NCBI GenBank assembly: GCA_028689195.1
Contig: JAQTWR010000227.1
Span: 1 to 5,306, forward strand
Origin: Anaerolineales bacterium
GTDB taxonomy: Bacteria; Chloroflexota; Anaerolineae; Anaerolineales; Villigracilaceae
DNA: 5,306 bases
Reading direction: 5' to 3'
A program made the translations under genes and the position numbers. The notes under the pieces were generated by a model, which was not told the DNA's origin, did no database searches, and saw only the letters and a list, made by a program, of their open reading frames with translations. Positions 1 to 5,157 of this stretch are shown here, in pieces (the first letter of the stretch is position 1; each line of letters begins with the position of its first letter).

Positions 1-5
1 TCAGC

Positions 6-100
6 ATGTCACCCTGAGGGAGCGTTTTTCAGTGACCGAAGGGTCTCAAATGAGCCGTTCCGAGATGCTTCGGGGCAAAAAACGCCCCTCAGCATGACAT
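6..100. repeat. Imperfect palindromic intergenic repeat, copy 1
   Basis: This is an approximately 95-bp inverted-repeat element. The outer arm at 6-29 (ATGTCACCCTGAGGG then AGCGTTTTT) matches the reverse complement of 77-100 (ATGTCATGCTGAGGGG then CGTTTTTT) with few differences. The inner arms at 36-47 (CCGAAGGGTCTC) and 62-73 (GAGATGCTTCGG) also pair, leaving a variable centre. A second copy with the same orientation and core words lies at 3231-3310. It begins about 30 nt after the thiN stop codon, so in RNA it could form a long hairpin at the 3' end of the thiN message. I recall similar sequences as dispersed repeats in Chloroflexota metagenomes; this is memory, not a search. It encodes no protein that I can see. 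Confidence 0.7.
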
Positions 101-130
101 AATCCCGTTATCCATTATTGACGTTAAGAA

Positions 131-775
131 TTAGGTTTCGAGGCGGCGATGAACGACAAGCAGCAAGCCCGACTGAATTTCGATAGACGCGGTTTCTGCG
201 GTCATCTCATTGCTGACGCCGCGCGTTTTGTGCGGAAAGAGCGTTCCGTTATTCAGCGTCCACTTCAAGCCGGAAGTAACCACTCCGCCGACGCTGCCAT
301 TCCAAGGAATCAGGGAAACGACGTCGCCGATATTTCCATTGACCTTCGCGCCGCGCCTGCAAAAGAATACTTCTTCTACGCCGTCGTCGAGGCGGATATC
401 CGTCTGCGAGAGCAAGCCGTCTGAGAGCAGGGAAATATTCGCGAGCGTTTGGTCTATGCGCCCGCCGAGCGCGGCTGCGACAACAATGGAACTTGGGCGC
501 AATTCAATCGCATGTTGAATGCCGAGTTCGAGATCGGTTTCGTCTTTATCGCTGGGATATTGATTGGTGGGAACGTCGGCGGCGCCCAATTCGTAGAGGT
601 CGTCTTCGGATAATGAATCAAGGTCGCCGACGACGAGGTGCGGCATTAAGCCGAGTTCCATGATGAGGTGCGCGCCGCCGTCCACGCCGAGCAGGAAATC
701 ATCGGGGCGCAAAATCTTTTTTGCGGATTCGAGATTCGGCAAAACGCCGTTTACAAAAATCACAACGCGAGACAT
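131..775 (-). CDS. thiN: Thiamine pyrophosphokinase
   Basis: The enzyme transfers pyrophosphate from ATP to thiamin, giving thiamin diphosphate (TPP) and AMP in the cytosol. With residues counted from the upstream in-frame ATG at 781, the family motifs appear in order: DGGAH (34-38), GDLDS (52-56), the acidic DKDETD (78-83) for metal and nucleotide, GGRIDQ (106-111), and a C-terminal beta domain with GLKWTL (171-176) and SNEM (190-193) that forms the thiamin pocket in this family. The length of 214-216 aa is normal. I prefer the second ATG (775): a GGAGG at 786-782 lies 6 nt before it, but directly abuts the ATG at 781. The gene follows a TPP riboswitch and terminator, so its product should repress its own synthesis. 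Functional assignment is strong because motifs and riboswitch agree. Confidence 0.95.
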   Translation of the reverse strand: MSRVVIFVNGVLPNLESAKKILRPDDFLLGVDGGAHLIMELGLMPHLVVGDLDSLSEDDLYELGAADVPTNQYPSDKDETDLELGIQHAIELRPSSIVVAAALGGRIDQTLANISLLSDGLLSQTDIRLDDGVEEVFFCRRGAKVNGNIGDVVSLIPWNGSVGGVVTSGLKWTLNNGTLFPHKTRGVSNEMTAETASIEIQSGLLLVVHRRLET

Positions 776-781
776 AAACAT

Positions 782-786
782 CCTCC
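782..786 (-). promoter_or_regulatory. thiN ribosome binding site that decides the start
   Basis: On the minus strand GGAGG (786 to 782) is followed by ATGTTTATG. The spacing is 6 nt to the second ATG (775) but essentially none to the first (781), so initiation at 775 is favoured. Confidence 0.75.
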
Positions 787-794
787 GTGCGGTA

Positions 795-828
795 AAAATA
801 AAAAAACATCCTCAGCGAAGGATGTTTT
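795..828 (-). terminator. Intrinsic terminator of the TPP riboswitch expression platform
   Basis: On the minus strand AAAACATCCT (828-819) pairs perfectly with AGGATGTTTT (812-803) around a 6-nt loop. It is followed by a U-rich tract (802-794, broken by one A), which is a canonical Rho-independent terminator. It lies between the aptamer and the thiN ribosome binding site, so it works as a premature terminator rather than as the end of a gene. Its 5' arm can alternatively pair with the 3' edge of the aptamer (GGAUUUU at 844-838) with one bulged C, giving an antiterminator. Confidence 0.9.
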
Positions 829-837
829 GCAGGCGCG

Positions 838-925
838 AAAATCCCTCCGCTGGTATTAACCAGATCAGGTAATGCGGGTCGAGCGGTACGCTCCTCTCAG
901 CCTGTCAGGAACAGGCTCCCCGTTC
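838..925 (-). ncRNA. TPP riboswitch (THI element)
   Basis: Read on the minus strand, the conserved TPP aptamer blocks appear in order: GGGGAGCC (921-914), GGCTGAGAGG (about 903-894), ACCC, CCTGATCTGG (869-860) and TTAATACCAGCGGAGGGA (859-842). Inside, GCCTG/CAGGC (916-912 with 904-900) closes the P3 hairpin, and GAGCG/CGCTC (893-881) makes the extra small hairpin common in bacterial versions. CTGAGA is the block that recognises the pyrimidine ring in known TPP aptamers. The outer P1 helix looks weak: only a few A-U and G-U pairs are evident. A terminator follows and the next gene is thiN, so TPP should switch transcription off. Confidence 0.97.
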
Positions 926-937
926 AATTGTGCCGCG

Positions 938-966
938 AGTATATGACTCGAAGATAGGGATGTCAA
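938..966 (-). promoter_or_regulatory. Promoter of the riboswitch-thiN transcript
   Basis: On the minus strand there is a perfect TTGACA (966-961), a 17-nt spacer and TATACT (943-938), a near-consensus housekeeping sigma promoter. The predicted start, near 931, lies about 10 nt upstream of the first conserved aptamer block, as expected for a riboswitch leader. The -35 box begins only 12 nt after the comM stop codon. Confidence 0.85.
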
Positions 967-978
967 GTTAAAAATTCG

Positions 979-2541
979 CTACCCCATCATAATTTTCGGG
1001 CGGTATTGCAGCGCCTCAGCCAAATGCGCGGATTGAATCTCTTCGCTCCCTGCCAAATCTGCGATAGTCCGCGAGAGTTTCAAGATGCGATGATACGCGC
1101 GCGCAGAGAGTTGCAATTGGCTCATCGCCGCCCGCATCAGACTTTGACCTTCAGCCTGCAACTGACAAAATTGCCGAATTTCTCCAATACGCATATCGGC
1201 ATTACACACAACGGAGTGCAAAGTCTCCTGACTTTGCTTACCCGAAGTCTGGAGGCTTCGGACTCCGAAGCGCTGATTCTGCCTGTCCCGCGCTGCTTGA
1301 ACTCTGGCGCGAATGGACTCGCTGGTCTCGCCCAACCGATTTCCGCTCAACTTTTCATAATCCACGCGCGGCACTTCGATGTGAATATCAATGCGATCCA
1401 GCAGCGGACCTGAAATCCGCTTTTGATATTTCGTCACTACCACCGGCGCGCAAGAGCAGGCTTTGAGCGAATCACCGTAATATCCGCATGGACAGGGATT
1501 CATCGCGGCGATGAGTTGAAAATTTGCAGAGAAAGTAAGCGACCCCTTGGCGCGGCTGATCGTGACCGTTTTGTCTTCCATTGGCTGGCGCATGACTTCA
1601 AGAACGCGCGTCCCAAATTCTGGAAATTCATCGAGGAATAGCACGCCGCGATGCGCGAGCGAGATTTCTCCGGGCTTGGGAATGTTCCCGCCGCCGACCA
1701 ATCCCGCATGTGAAATGGTGTGATGCGGCGCGCGAAACGGACGATGACGAATCAGCGGCGTGCCTGCAGGGAGTTGATCTGCCACCGAATAGATGCGCGT
1801 CACGTCCAATGATTCTTCGATGCTCATCTCAGGCAAAATGCCGGGAAGCGCGCGCGCAAGCAGCGTCTTTCCCGCGCCGGGACTTCCCACCATCAATACA
1901 TTGTGACCGCCCGCCGCCGCGACTTCTAACGCGCGTTTGACATGCTCGTGCCCTTTGACTTCAGCAAAATCTGTCGGGGTGAATAGCGGCTCGAGCGGAT
2001 CGCTTGAAGGGCGGTAAGGCTCGATGATTCGCCGATTCGATAGGTGGGCGTATAAATCCGCGAGCGAGCGCACGGGGATAATTTCGAGGTCGGGGATCAA
2101 AGCCGCTTCGGGCGCATCCGCTTCGGGGACGAACATCCGCGTATATCCATTGGCGCGGGCGGTGGCTGCCATCGGTAAAATTCCGCGCGTGTGACGCAGA
2201 ACGCCGTCGAGCGAAAGTTCGCCGATGACTATGGAGTTTTGAATTGAATCTTGGGGGAGATAGCCCGCGAGGATGATAACGCCCAACGCGATAGGGAGAT
2301 CGTACGCGGGACCTTCCTTGCGAACCGAGGCGGGCGCGAGGTTGACGACAATGCGATGGCGCGGAAAATGCAAGCCCGCGTTTTTTACCGCAGTCTGCAC
2401 GCGCTCGCGGCTTTCCTGGACGGCGGTATCGGGCAAGCCGACAATCGTCATGCCGGGCAATCCGTTGGTGAAATCCACCTCCGTTTCGACGATGACGCCT
2501 TCGAGTCCCACAACCGCGCAGGAATACACACGAGAAAGCAT
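979..2541 (-). CDS. comM: YifB/ComM family Mg-chelatase-like AAA+ ATPase
   Basis: This is a 520-aa protein of the usual family length. Domains in order: an N-terminal Lon-protease-like/ChlI fold (about 1-170, with GLPGMTIVGLPDTAVQESRERV and APASVRKEGPAYDLPIALG); an AAA+ core (about 190-390) with Walker A GSPGAGKT (219-226), Walker B VLFLDEF (300-306), sensor AAMNPCPCG (345-353) and the arginine-finger region GPLLDRIDI (378-386); and a C-terminal Mg_chelatase_C helical domain with LSARAYHRILKLSRTIADL (478-496). The cysteine cluster at 350-364 (CPCG...CSC) is typical of the family. ComM of naturally transformable bacteria is a hexameric helicase that promotes branch migration of incoming DNA; many non-competent bacteria also carry it, so the role here is inferred. 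No Shine-Dalgarno precedes the ATG, and TACAAT lies 6 nt upstream, which suggests a leaderless message. There is no terminator after the stop codon. Confidence 0.95.
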   Translation of the reverse strand: MLSRVYSCAVVGLEGVIVETEVDFTNGLPGMTIVGLPDTAVQESRERVQTAVKNAGLHFPRHRIVVNLAPASVRKEGPAYDLPIALGVIILAGYLPQDSIQNSIVIGELSLDGVLRHTRGILPMAATARANGYTRMFVPEADAPEAALIPDLEIIPVRSLADLYAHLSNRRIIEPYRPSSDPLEPLFTPTDFAEVKGHEHVKRALEVAAAGGHNVLMVGSPGAGKTLLARALPGILPEMSIEESLDVTRIYSVADQLPAGTPLIRHRPFRAPHHTISHAGLVGGGNIPKPGEISLAHRGVLFLDEFPEFGTRVLEVMRQPMEDKTVTISRAKGSLTFSANFQLIAAMNPCPCGYYGDSLKACSCAPVVVTKYQKRISGPLLDRIDIHIEVPRVDYEKLSGNRLGETSESIRARVQAARDRQNQRFGVRSLQTSGKQSQETLHSVVCNADMRIGEIRQFCQLQAEGQSLMRAAMSQLQLSARAYHRILKLSRTIADLAGSEEIQSAHLAEALQYRPKIMMG

Positions 2542-2547
2542 GAGGCT

Positions 2548-2581
2548 ATTGTAATATAAAACAGACCTCCGAGATTTTGAA
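2548..2581 (-). promoter_or_regulatory. Possible leaderless promoter of comM
   Basis: On the minus strand TACAAT (2553-2548) ends 6 nt before the comM ATG, which would place transcription start at or next to the A of the ATG. An overlapping alternative -10, TATATT (2558-2553), has a weak TTCAAA (2581-2576) 17 nt upstream, lying in the middle of the terminator palindrome. There is no purine-rich ribosome binding site between these and the ATG. The -35 evidence is poor. Confidence 0.4.
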
Positions 2582-2594
2582 AATCTCGGAGGTC
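2564..2594. terminator. Perfect 15-bp palindrome, terminator after the DUF3597 gene
   Basis: GACCTCCGAGATTTT (2564-2578) is exactly repeated in inverted form at 2580-2594 around a single central base. Read on the minus strand, the hairpin lies 26 nt after the DUF3597 stop codon and is followed by TGTTTTAT, so it fits an intrinsic terminator for that gene. The A/T-rich top would open into a loop, leaving a stable 11-12 bp G/C-rich stem. It also separates the gene from comM, so comM needs its own promoter. Confidence 0.85.
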
Positions 2595-2619
2595 GAATAC
2601 AAGTTGCGGATTTGCGTTT

Positions 2620-3093
2620 TTAGTCGAGCAAATCTTGAGGGATGTTGCCGCCGTTTTCGGCGATTTTCCTTAAGACCTCTTTGTGAAGCCAGACGTTCAT
2701 TTTAGCCGAGTCGTGCATCAGGTCGGCGGGGCAGCCGAGTTCGGTTGCCAGCGCGTTGCGCGCCTCGCGGCTGCTGTCAATATCCAAAATCTTGAGTAAG
2801 TCTACAATGGAGACCTTCCAGTTAAGCCCCGAACCGGCGGCGAGTTTTTCGATGTTCTTAACCACATCCACTTCAGAGATGGCGACGGGTTTGGCGGGTT
2901 GCGCGGGCGCAATCGGCGCGACGGGTTGGGCAGGCGCGACGGGCTTGGGCGCAGCGGCAGCAGCGACGTTATCTTTTTCGCCTTTATCTACTGCGGGTTT
3001 CGGCGCGGGAGTTGCGGCGACGGGAGCGGCTGGCTTGGCAGGCTCCTCTTTGCGAAGTCCTATTTTTTCGAGAATTTTGCTGAAGAAATTCAT
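2620..3093 (-). CDS. DUF3597 domain-containing protein
   Basis: A 157-aa protein of unknown function. It begins with a short amphipathic segment, MNFFSKILEKIGLRKEE. Next comes a low-complexity Ala/Pro/Lys linker (about 17-70, with repeated APAQP and PKP units). The C-terminal domain (about 73-157) matches my memory of DUF3597: WKVSIVDLLKILDIDSS (92-108), ARNALATELG (111-120) and MNVWLHKEVLRKIAENGG (132-149), ending PQDLLD. There is no signal peptide or membrane segment. I chose the ATG at 3093 because GAAAGG (3106-3101) lies 7 nt before it. The longer reading from a TTG at 3159 starts inside the -10 box of the gene's own promoter and so cannot be transcribed. The gene has its own promoter and terminator and appears monocistronic. 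The family assignment is fairly secure; no function should be inferred. Confidence 0.88.
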   Translation of the reverse strand: MNFFSKILEKIGLRKEEPAKPAAPVAATPAPKPAVDKGEKDNVAAAAAPKPVAPAQPVAPIAPAQPAKPVAISEVDVVKNIEKLAAGSGLNWKVSIVDLLKILDIDSSREARNALATELGCPADLMHDSAKMNVWLHKEVLRKIAENGGNIPQDLLD

Positions 3094-3100
3094 ATTACGT

Positions 3101-3106
3101 CCTTTC
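3101..3106 (-). promoter_or_regulatory. Ribosome binding site fixing the DUF3597 start
   Basis: GAAAGG on the minus strand (3106-3101) is 7 nt upstream of the ATG at 3093. No comparable site precedes the longer TTG reading. Confidence 0.7.
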
Positions 3107-3158
3107 GATAGATGAAGATGGTTAATGGCGATCAACTTAGTGATCAACGACGGCGGCA

Positions 3159-3189
3159 ATTATAATCTATCGCGCTTGCAATGCGTCAA
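3159..3189 (-). promoter_or_regulatory. Promoter of the DUF3597 gene
   Basis: On the minus strand TTGACG (3189-3184) and a perfect TATAAT (3164-3159) are separated by 19 nt, slightly longer than the ideal 17. The predicted start, near 3152, gives a leader of roughly 60 nt. That leader contains two direct copies of GTTGATC (3148-3142 and 3136-3130), 12 nt apart. Confidence 0.65.
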
Positions 3190-3230
3190 GAAAACGACCC
3201 TGAGAGCGTCTATATTCGGAAGCATAAGAT

Positions 3231-3310
3231 TGTGCCGCCCTGAGCGTAACGAAGGGTCTCCGCCGCAAAGCGGCGGGATTCTTCGGTCGCCTCGCTCCCT
3301 CAGAATGACA
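3231..3310. repeat. Imperfect palindromic intergenic repeat, copy 2
   Basis: This shares with the element at 6-100 the words CCCTGAG and CGAAGGGTCTC on the plus strand and CTCAG-A-ATGACA at the right end, in the same orientation. The halves pair as CCCTGAGCG with CTCCCTCAG and CGAAGGGTCTC with GATTCTTCG. The centre is a perfect G/C-rich hairpin, CCGCCGC-AAA-GCGGCGG (3260-3276). It starts 18 nt after the stop codon of the NTF2-like gene (minus strand), so it may structure that transcript's 3' end. No other terminator is visible there. Confidence 0.75.
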
Positions 3311-3328
3311 TAGTCGTTTGATGTTGAA

Positions 3329-3712
3329 CTATCCCTTGACATAGGATAATCTTTCGCAGATAAAACCGTCTTTCACCTGAAATATATCCACGCCGCGAAC
3401 GGATTCATTTCCCGCCGTTTCATCCGCCCCATAGATTCTCCAGCGCATCACGCAGCGAAAACTGGAATTGAAAATATCTTCGATCTCGATGCGGACATGG
3501 GGCGACTCGCGGAAAAACTCCCGCAGAAATCGCGCGACTTCATCCCTGCCCGAATACGAAGCGCCATCGGGAGCGGGATGCGCGGTTTCAAAAACGCAGT
3601 CGTCGCTTATAAGCGCCGTCATAGCCGCAACGTCATGGCGGTTAAACGCCGCGTTAAATTCAAGCGCAATGCGGGTCGCCAATTCCACTTTTGACATACG
3701 GGCTGGACTCAT
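3329..3712 (-). CDS. NTF2-like / SnoaL-like domain protein
   Basis: A 127-aa protein with the typical length and layout of a single cone-shaped NTF2-fold domain. It has an N-terminal helix ending FNRHDVAAMTALISDDCVFE (23-42), a second helical element GRDEVARFLREFF (55-67), then beta strands RIEIEDIF, RCVMRWRIYG and the closing pair VRGVDIFQVKDGFICERLSYV (105-125). These folds serve as small-molecule binding proteins or enzymes such as isomerases and hydrolases; the sequence does not reveal the ligand. The start is well supported: AAGGAGG (3726-3720) is 7 nt upstream. That site overlaps the stop codon of the flavoprotein gene, and the gap between the genes is only 13 bp, so the two are probably co-transcribed and translationally coupled. 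Confidence 0.85.
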   Translation of the reverse strand: MSPARMSKVELATRIALEFNAAFNRHDVAAMTALISDDCVFETAHPAPDGASYSGRDEVARFLREFFRESPHVRIEIEDIFNSSFRCVMRWRIYGADETAGNESVRGVDIFQVKDGFICERLSYVKG

Positions 3713-3719
3713 ACAAGCG

Positions 3720-3726
3720 CCTCCTT
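3720..3726 (-). promoter_or_regulatory. Shine-Dalgarno overlapping the upstream stop codon
   Basis: AAGGAGG (3726-3720, minus strand) shares its first base with the TGA of the flavoprotein gene (3728-3726) and lies 7 nt before the ATG of the NTF2-like gene. This arrangement is typical of translational coupling. Confidence 0.8.
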
Positions 3727-4946
3727 CAAAAAGACGTTTGGCTTTTCAAACGCCGCAGCGCGCCGAAGCCCGCCGCCCGTCCGCTGGAAAAACAGGCGGT
3801 CAGCAAATATCCGCCGGTGGGCGCTTCCCAATCGAGCATCTCGCCCGCACAAAAAACATCGGGGAAATTACGCAACATAAGATTTTCATCCAACGATTCA
3901 AAGGTCACGCCGCCCGCGCTGCTGATGGCTTCATCCAACGGACGCGGCGCAATCAATGGAATTGGCAAACGCTTAATAAAAGCGGCGAGCCTTTCCGCGT
4001 TGGCAAAATCATCCTTCGATATAAACTCATGCAGCAAGGCAACCTTCACGCCTTTCAAACCCAACGTCTTTTCCAAATGACTCGCCATCGAACGCGACCC
4101 GCGCGGCTTCGACAATTTTTCGATCAACTGCTCTTTGGTTTTATCGGGCGCAAAATCAAGATAAATCACCGCGCCGCCCTTCGCGTAAATCTCATCGCGA
4201 ATGGGCGCGGACGCCGCATAAATCAAACCTCCCTGCGCGCCATCCTTCGTGATGATGAACTCGCCCTGCTGATAAAGCTCGCCAAACGATAATGCGACCG
4301 ACTTAAGCGGACTCCCGTCAAACTTTGCGCGGATATGGTCGCTCCACGAAATATCGAACCCGCAGTTCGAGGGTCGCAGCGCGGCAACCCCTGCGCCAAT
4401 TTGACTCAGCGTTTCAGTCCACGCCCCGTCCGAGCCGAGCCGCGCCCAGCTCCCGCCGCCCAGCGCAAGGATGACGACGTCCGCCTCGATGATTTTCTCG
4501 CCGTCGGACGTTTCAAACCTTAAAGACTTATCGGCGTTCCACCCCTTCCATTTATGCCGCAGATGACATTCAACGCCCGCGCCGTCTAATCGTTTCAACC
4601 ACGCGCGCAGCAAGGGACTGGCTTTCATCCCAACGGGAAAGACCCTGCCCGAAGTGCCGACGAAGGTTTCCACGCCAAGTTCGCGCGCCCATTCGCGCAG
4701 CTCGTCCGCGCCGAAAGATTTCAACATCGGCTCGATCTTGTCGCGGCGATTTCCGTAGCGCGTTACGAATTTTTCAAAAGGCTCCGAGTGCGTCAGGTTC
4801 AATCCGCTTTTGCCCGCCAATAAAAACTTGCGTCCCAGCGAAGTCATGGAATCATACACATCCACTTTAACGCCGCCCCCACTCAAAACCTCCGCCGCCA
4901 TCAACCCTGCGGGACCGCCGCCAATCACAATCGCTGTTTTATCCAT
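3726..4946 (-). CDS. FAD-dependent flavoprotein, TIGR03862 / HI0933-like family
   Basis: A 406-aa protein of the HI0933/YhiN-like flavoprotein superfamily, most like the TIGR03862 (PP_4765) branch. Residues counted from the ATG at 4946: an N-terminal Rossmann FAD site AIVIGGGPAGLMAAEVL (5-21), the family signature GRKFLLAGKSGLNLTHSE (38-55), GRVFPVGMKASPLL (100-113), the second dinucleotide-type motif ALGGGSWARLGSDG (161-174), SAGGVTFE (343-350) and the C-terminal FAD-closing block CAGEMLDWEAPTGGYLL (366-382). The physiological substrate of this branch is unknown; the related BaiN enzymes reduce bile-acid intermediates, but that should not be transferred here. A TTG at 4988 would extend the N-terminus by 14 residues, but the shorter start places the Rossmann strand at the very N-terminus as usual. 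There is no Shine-Dalgarno; TATAAT lies 6 nt before the ATG. The NTF2-like gene follows in the same operon. Confidence 0.9.
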   Translation of the reverse strand: MDKTAIVIGGGPAGLMAAEVLSGGGVKVDVYDSMTSLGRKFLLAGKSGLNLTHSEPFEKFVTRYGNRRDKIEPMLKSFGADELREWARELGVETFVGTSGRVFPVGMKASPLLRAWLKRLDGAGVECHLRHKWKGWNADKSLRFETSDGEKIIEADVVILALGGGSWARLGSDGAWTETLSQIGAGVAALRPSNCGFDISWSDHIRAKFDGSPLKSVALSFGELYQQGEFIITKDGAQGGLIYAASAPIRDEIYAKGGAVIYLDFAPDKTKEQLIEKLSKPRGSRSMASHLEKTLGLKGVKVALLHEFISKDDFANAERLAAFIKRLPIPLIAPRPLDEAISSAGGVTFESLDENLMLRNFPDVFCAGEMLDWEAPTGGYLLTACFSSGRAAGFGALRRLKSQTSF

Positions 4947-4952
4947 GCCGTC

Positions 4953-4958
4953 ATTATA
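4953..4958 (-). promoter_or_regulatory. -10 box of a probable leaderless promoter for the flavoprotein operon
   Basis: A perfect TATAAT (4958-4953, minus strand) ends 6 nt upstream of the ATG at 4946, placing the expected transcription start on the start codon. I see no convincing -35 hexamer at 16-18 nt further upstream (AACCAG or AAACCA only). A purine stretch GGAGAG lies too far from the ATG (about 14-16 nt) to be a good ribosome binding site. Confidence 0.5.
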
Positions 4959-5017
4959 AACTCTCCAAGACCCGGCTGGTTTTCGCAAATCGCTTCAGTC
5001 TCGCGCCGATACCGACA

Positions 5018-5046
5018 TTGACCCGCGTTCTGTTTGCTTTTACAAT
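5018..5046 (+). promoter_or_regulatory. Promoter of the kamA-like gene
   Basis: TTGACC (5018-5023), an exact 17-nt spacer and TACAAT (5041-5046) make a good housekeeping-type promoter. It predicts a start near 5053 and a leader of about 105 nt before the ATG at 5158. The -10 box lies inside a cluster of short ACAAT/ATTGT half-sites (5042-5065) that could be an operator. The 169-bp divergent interval holds nothing else that I can identify. Confidence 0.7.
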
Positions 5047-5157
5047 TCCATTGTGATTTTACAATTTGCGGGATTTTTCCGCCCCGACCATGACCCTCCG
5101 CGCGCGATTCTCCCCGCGCTCTTTATCGTTTACATCTTATAAATTTCCGGAGGAAAA

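Noticed and set aside
72..88. Small hairpin GGGGC-N7-GCCCC as a stand-alone terminator
   Set aside because: The A/T run is in the loop rather than after the stem, so it is not an intrinsic terminator by itself; it is part of the larger palindromic repeat.
1006..1413. Plus-strand open frame antisense to comM
   Set aside because: It covers the C-terminal part of a clearly conserved ATPase on the other strand and shows no domain; other plus-strand frames over comM and thiN are rejected for the same reason.
1450..1495. Cysteine cluster in ComM (CPCG...CSC) as an unusual zinc insertion
   Set aside because: This cluster is a normal feature of YifB/ComM proteins, not an insertion.
2880..3045. Ala/Pro/Lys-rich segment read as a TonB-like periplasm-spanning region
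   Set aside because: There is no membrane segment or signal peptide before it, and the C-terminal domain is DUF3597, not TonB; it is treated as a flexible linker.
3094..3159. N-terminal extension of the DUF3597 protein from a TTG
   Set aside because: The extension would begin within the perfect TATAAT of the gene's own promoter and has no ribosome binding site; the ATG at 3093 does.
3160..3342. Small open frames through the palindromic repeat (both strands)
   Set aside because: They exist only because the repeat lacks stops; there is no ribosome binding site or family resemblance.
3468..4292. Plus-strand open frame of 274 codons opposite the flavoprotein and NTF2-like genes
   Set aside because: It is rich in Arg, Gln and Ala with no recognisable motif, has no ribosome binding site, and lies antisense to two genes with clear family motifs. 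It is a shadow of their codon bias.
4947..4988. 14-residue N-terminal extension of the flavoprotein from a TTG
   Set aside because: It would put extra residues before the Rossmann strand, has no good ribosome binding site, and passes through the TATAAT next to the ATG at 4946. It cannot be fully excluded.
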